This document shows, piece after piece, positions 25,930-26,759 of a stretch of 26,759 nucleotides of DNA (within the stretch, counting starts at the first letter, position 1; the number at the start of each line of letters is the position of its first letter). The position numbers and the translations under genes are program-made. The notes under the pieces are model-generated. The model did no database searches and was not told the DNA's origin. It saw nothing but the letters and a program-made list of their open reading frames with translations. The DNA comes from an uncultured Bacteroidales bacterium (GTDB lineage Bacteria > Bacteroidota > Bacteroidia > Bacteroidales > UBA932): NCBI GenBank assembly GCA_945983015.1, contig CAMFSN010000009.1:1-26759 (forward strand), written 5' to 3'.

Positions 25930-26057
25930 GTGAGTAAAAAGCCCAATTTACTCACGGAACCTATCTCCCAGAGCCCTGCGGTGAGTAAAAAGCCCGATTT
26001 ACTCACCAAACCTAAGTTCCAGGTGCCCACGGTGAGTAAAAAGCCCGATTTGCTCAC
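25930..26057. repeat. Three 26-bp palindromes at 51-bp period
   Basis: Units at 25930-25955, 25981-26006 and 26032-26057 each read GTGAGTAAA, an 8-base loop AAGCCC(A/G)A, then TTTACTCAC, giving a 9-bp stem. Unit 3 has TTTGCTCAC, which still pairs as a U-G wobble in RNA. Neighbouring units differ at one base in 26, while the two 25-base spacers between them match at only about 15 positions by my count. A decayed fourth unit seems to lie at about 25879-25929, where ATCTCCCA is retained. No T-run follows the stems, so simple terminators are unlikely. Confidence 0.88.
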
Positions 26058-26182
26058 GGTAAGGTGCTTGGCAGTCCTTTTCGGAACACACGCCACCCCA
26101 GCCGATCAGACAGCCCACATCGACCTCGCCGACTAAAGCATATAATTTCTAACAAACGACAATTAGCTACGCTTGTCCATAG

Positions 26183-26755
26183 GGAATCGAAATAGCCCTG
26201 ACTACAATCAACGAAGAAGACTTTATCTGTATCACAGATATTGTAAAAGCCAATGGTGGAGACGCCCGTGCTGCAGACATCATAAAGAACTGGATCAGGA
26301 ACCGTAGCACCATTGAATTCCTTGGTACTTGGGAAACCTTATATAACCCAATTTTTAAAGTGGTCGAATTTGACCACTTTAGAAAAGAGGCTGGATTACC
26401 AACCTTTACAATGAGTGTCAGCAACTGGATTGAAAAGACAGGAGCCATCGCAGAAATCAACTCGAAGAAGCACACCATACAGCAATGTATGGATATCGTG
26501 CTTGGTGCAATGGCATTCGTCCTCAACAAAAAGCATCTTGAGACAGCACCTGGCACTAATGAACGAGGCAAAAGGACAATAGCAAAAGAGCAACTTTTCA
26601 ATCACATCATTGAACTCATCAAGGAATCCAATGGATGTGAAGTATTCTGTATATGTGAAACAACTCCTTCTAAATCTCCAAAGGACTACTGGATAACCCC
26701 ATATCGTCACTGGAAGTTCCTCCCCGCAGAATTCAGAGATCAGAAGTGTCTATAA
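26183..26755 (+). pseudogene. KilA-N domain protein lacking a start codon, unusual C-terminus
   Basis: The frame begins GIEIALTTINEEDF directly after an in-frame TAG (26180-26182) and shows a convincing KilA-N domain: ITDIVKANGGDARAADII, NWIRNRSTIEFLGTWE, LYNPIFKVVEFDHF and WIEKTGAI. No ATG, GTG or TTG occurs before a GTG at 26360, which is inside the domain, so the coding region is probably broken at its 5' end. A TTG at 26173 in another frame reads LSIG and would join if one G of the GGG at 26182-26184 were absent, so a one-base insertion or assembly error is possible. After TGAI the usual KilA-N continuation is missing. About 100 residues I do not recognise follow (INSKKHTIQQCMDIVLG to FRDQKCL). 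KilA-N proteins are typical of phages and accessory islands. Function unknown. Confidence 0.65.
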
Positions 26756-26759
26756 AAGA

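Larger units (their letters stand above)
25835..26182. other. Intergenic region between divergent genes
   Basis: A 348-base stretch without a gene I can support. It holds the yugP -7 box at its left end, then the decayed and intact units of the 51-bp palindromic array (about 25879-26057), then about 125 bases in which I see nothing beyond AT-rich sequence (TATAATTT at 26141) and an in-frame TAG immediately before the KilA-N reading frame. Open frames cross the array on both strands only because its period is a multiple of three. Confidence 0.7.

Noticed and set aside
25930..26057. Possible CRISPR array
   Set aside because: The 26/25-base repeat-spacer rhythm is suggestive, but the two spacers are related to each other (about 15 of 25 positions), only three repeats exist and no cas gene is nearby. 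It is a tandem repeat.
25746..26096. - strand open frame of 116 codons with 17-residue repeats across the palindrome array
   Set aside because: It starts at a GTG, overlaps the yugP start and promoter in another frame, and is open only because the repeat unit is 51 bases. The + strand frame 25930-26136 is open for the same reason.

Overview
The window is chromosomal DNA from a member of the Bacteroidota, most likely order Bacteroidales. This rests on several signs: -7 promoter boxes of the TAnnTTTG type, a DUF4290 gene directly before ftsK, a LolA-like chaperone directly after ftsK, lipoproteins built from a repeated beta-rich domain, and an NtrC/NtrY-like pair among housekeeping genes. I cannot place the family or genus. 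The first 44 bases are not biological. They are an Illumina Nextera P5 tail, an i5 index and the transposon adapter, so the contig really begins at base 45 inside a broken gene.

Bases 45-17496 are all on the + strand and tightly packed. They run: 3' part of a sigma-54 response regulator, cmk, ispH; then a promoter, efp, rlmH and a very large NtrY-like histidine kinase; then a probable promoter, ysxC (engB), prs, a small four-cysteine membrane protein, der, three translationally coupled lipoproteins, an S4-domain protein and a DJ-1 family protein; then a promoter, DUF4290, ftsK and the LolA-like gene. Themes are nucleotide supply (cmk, prs), isoprenoid precursors (ispH), translation and ribosome assembly (efp, rlmH, ysxC, der, S4 protein), envelope sensing and lipoprotein handling, and chromosome segregation (ftsK).

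Bases 25834-17498 form one - strand operon: a YugP-type zinc metallopeptidase, a diverged mannose-6-phosphate isomerase-like protein, alanine racemase, and the AddB and AddA subunits of a RecBCD-like nuclease-helicase. Its last gene meets the + strand LolA-like gene tail to tail with one base between the stop codons.

From about 25850 to the end the DNA looks accessory. Three 26-bp near-perfect palindromes recur with a 51-bp period, with a decayed fourth unit beside them. A KilA-N domain reading frame follows. It opens directly after an in-frame stop codon with no start codon, and its C-terminal half is unlike the usual KilA-N continuation.

The points most worth checking are the HTH-less sigma-54 activator and its likely partner kinase, the palindrome array, the lipoprotein trio with a shared domain, the isomerase homologue with altered metal ligands, and the broken KilA-N gene. 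I did not find a clear new defence or mobile system.
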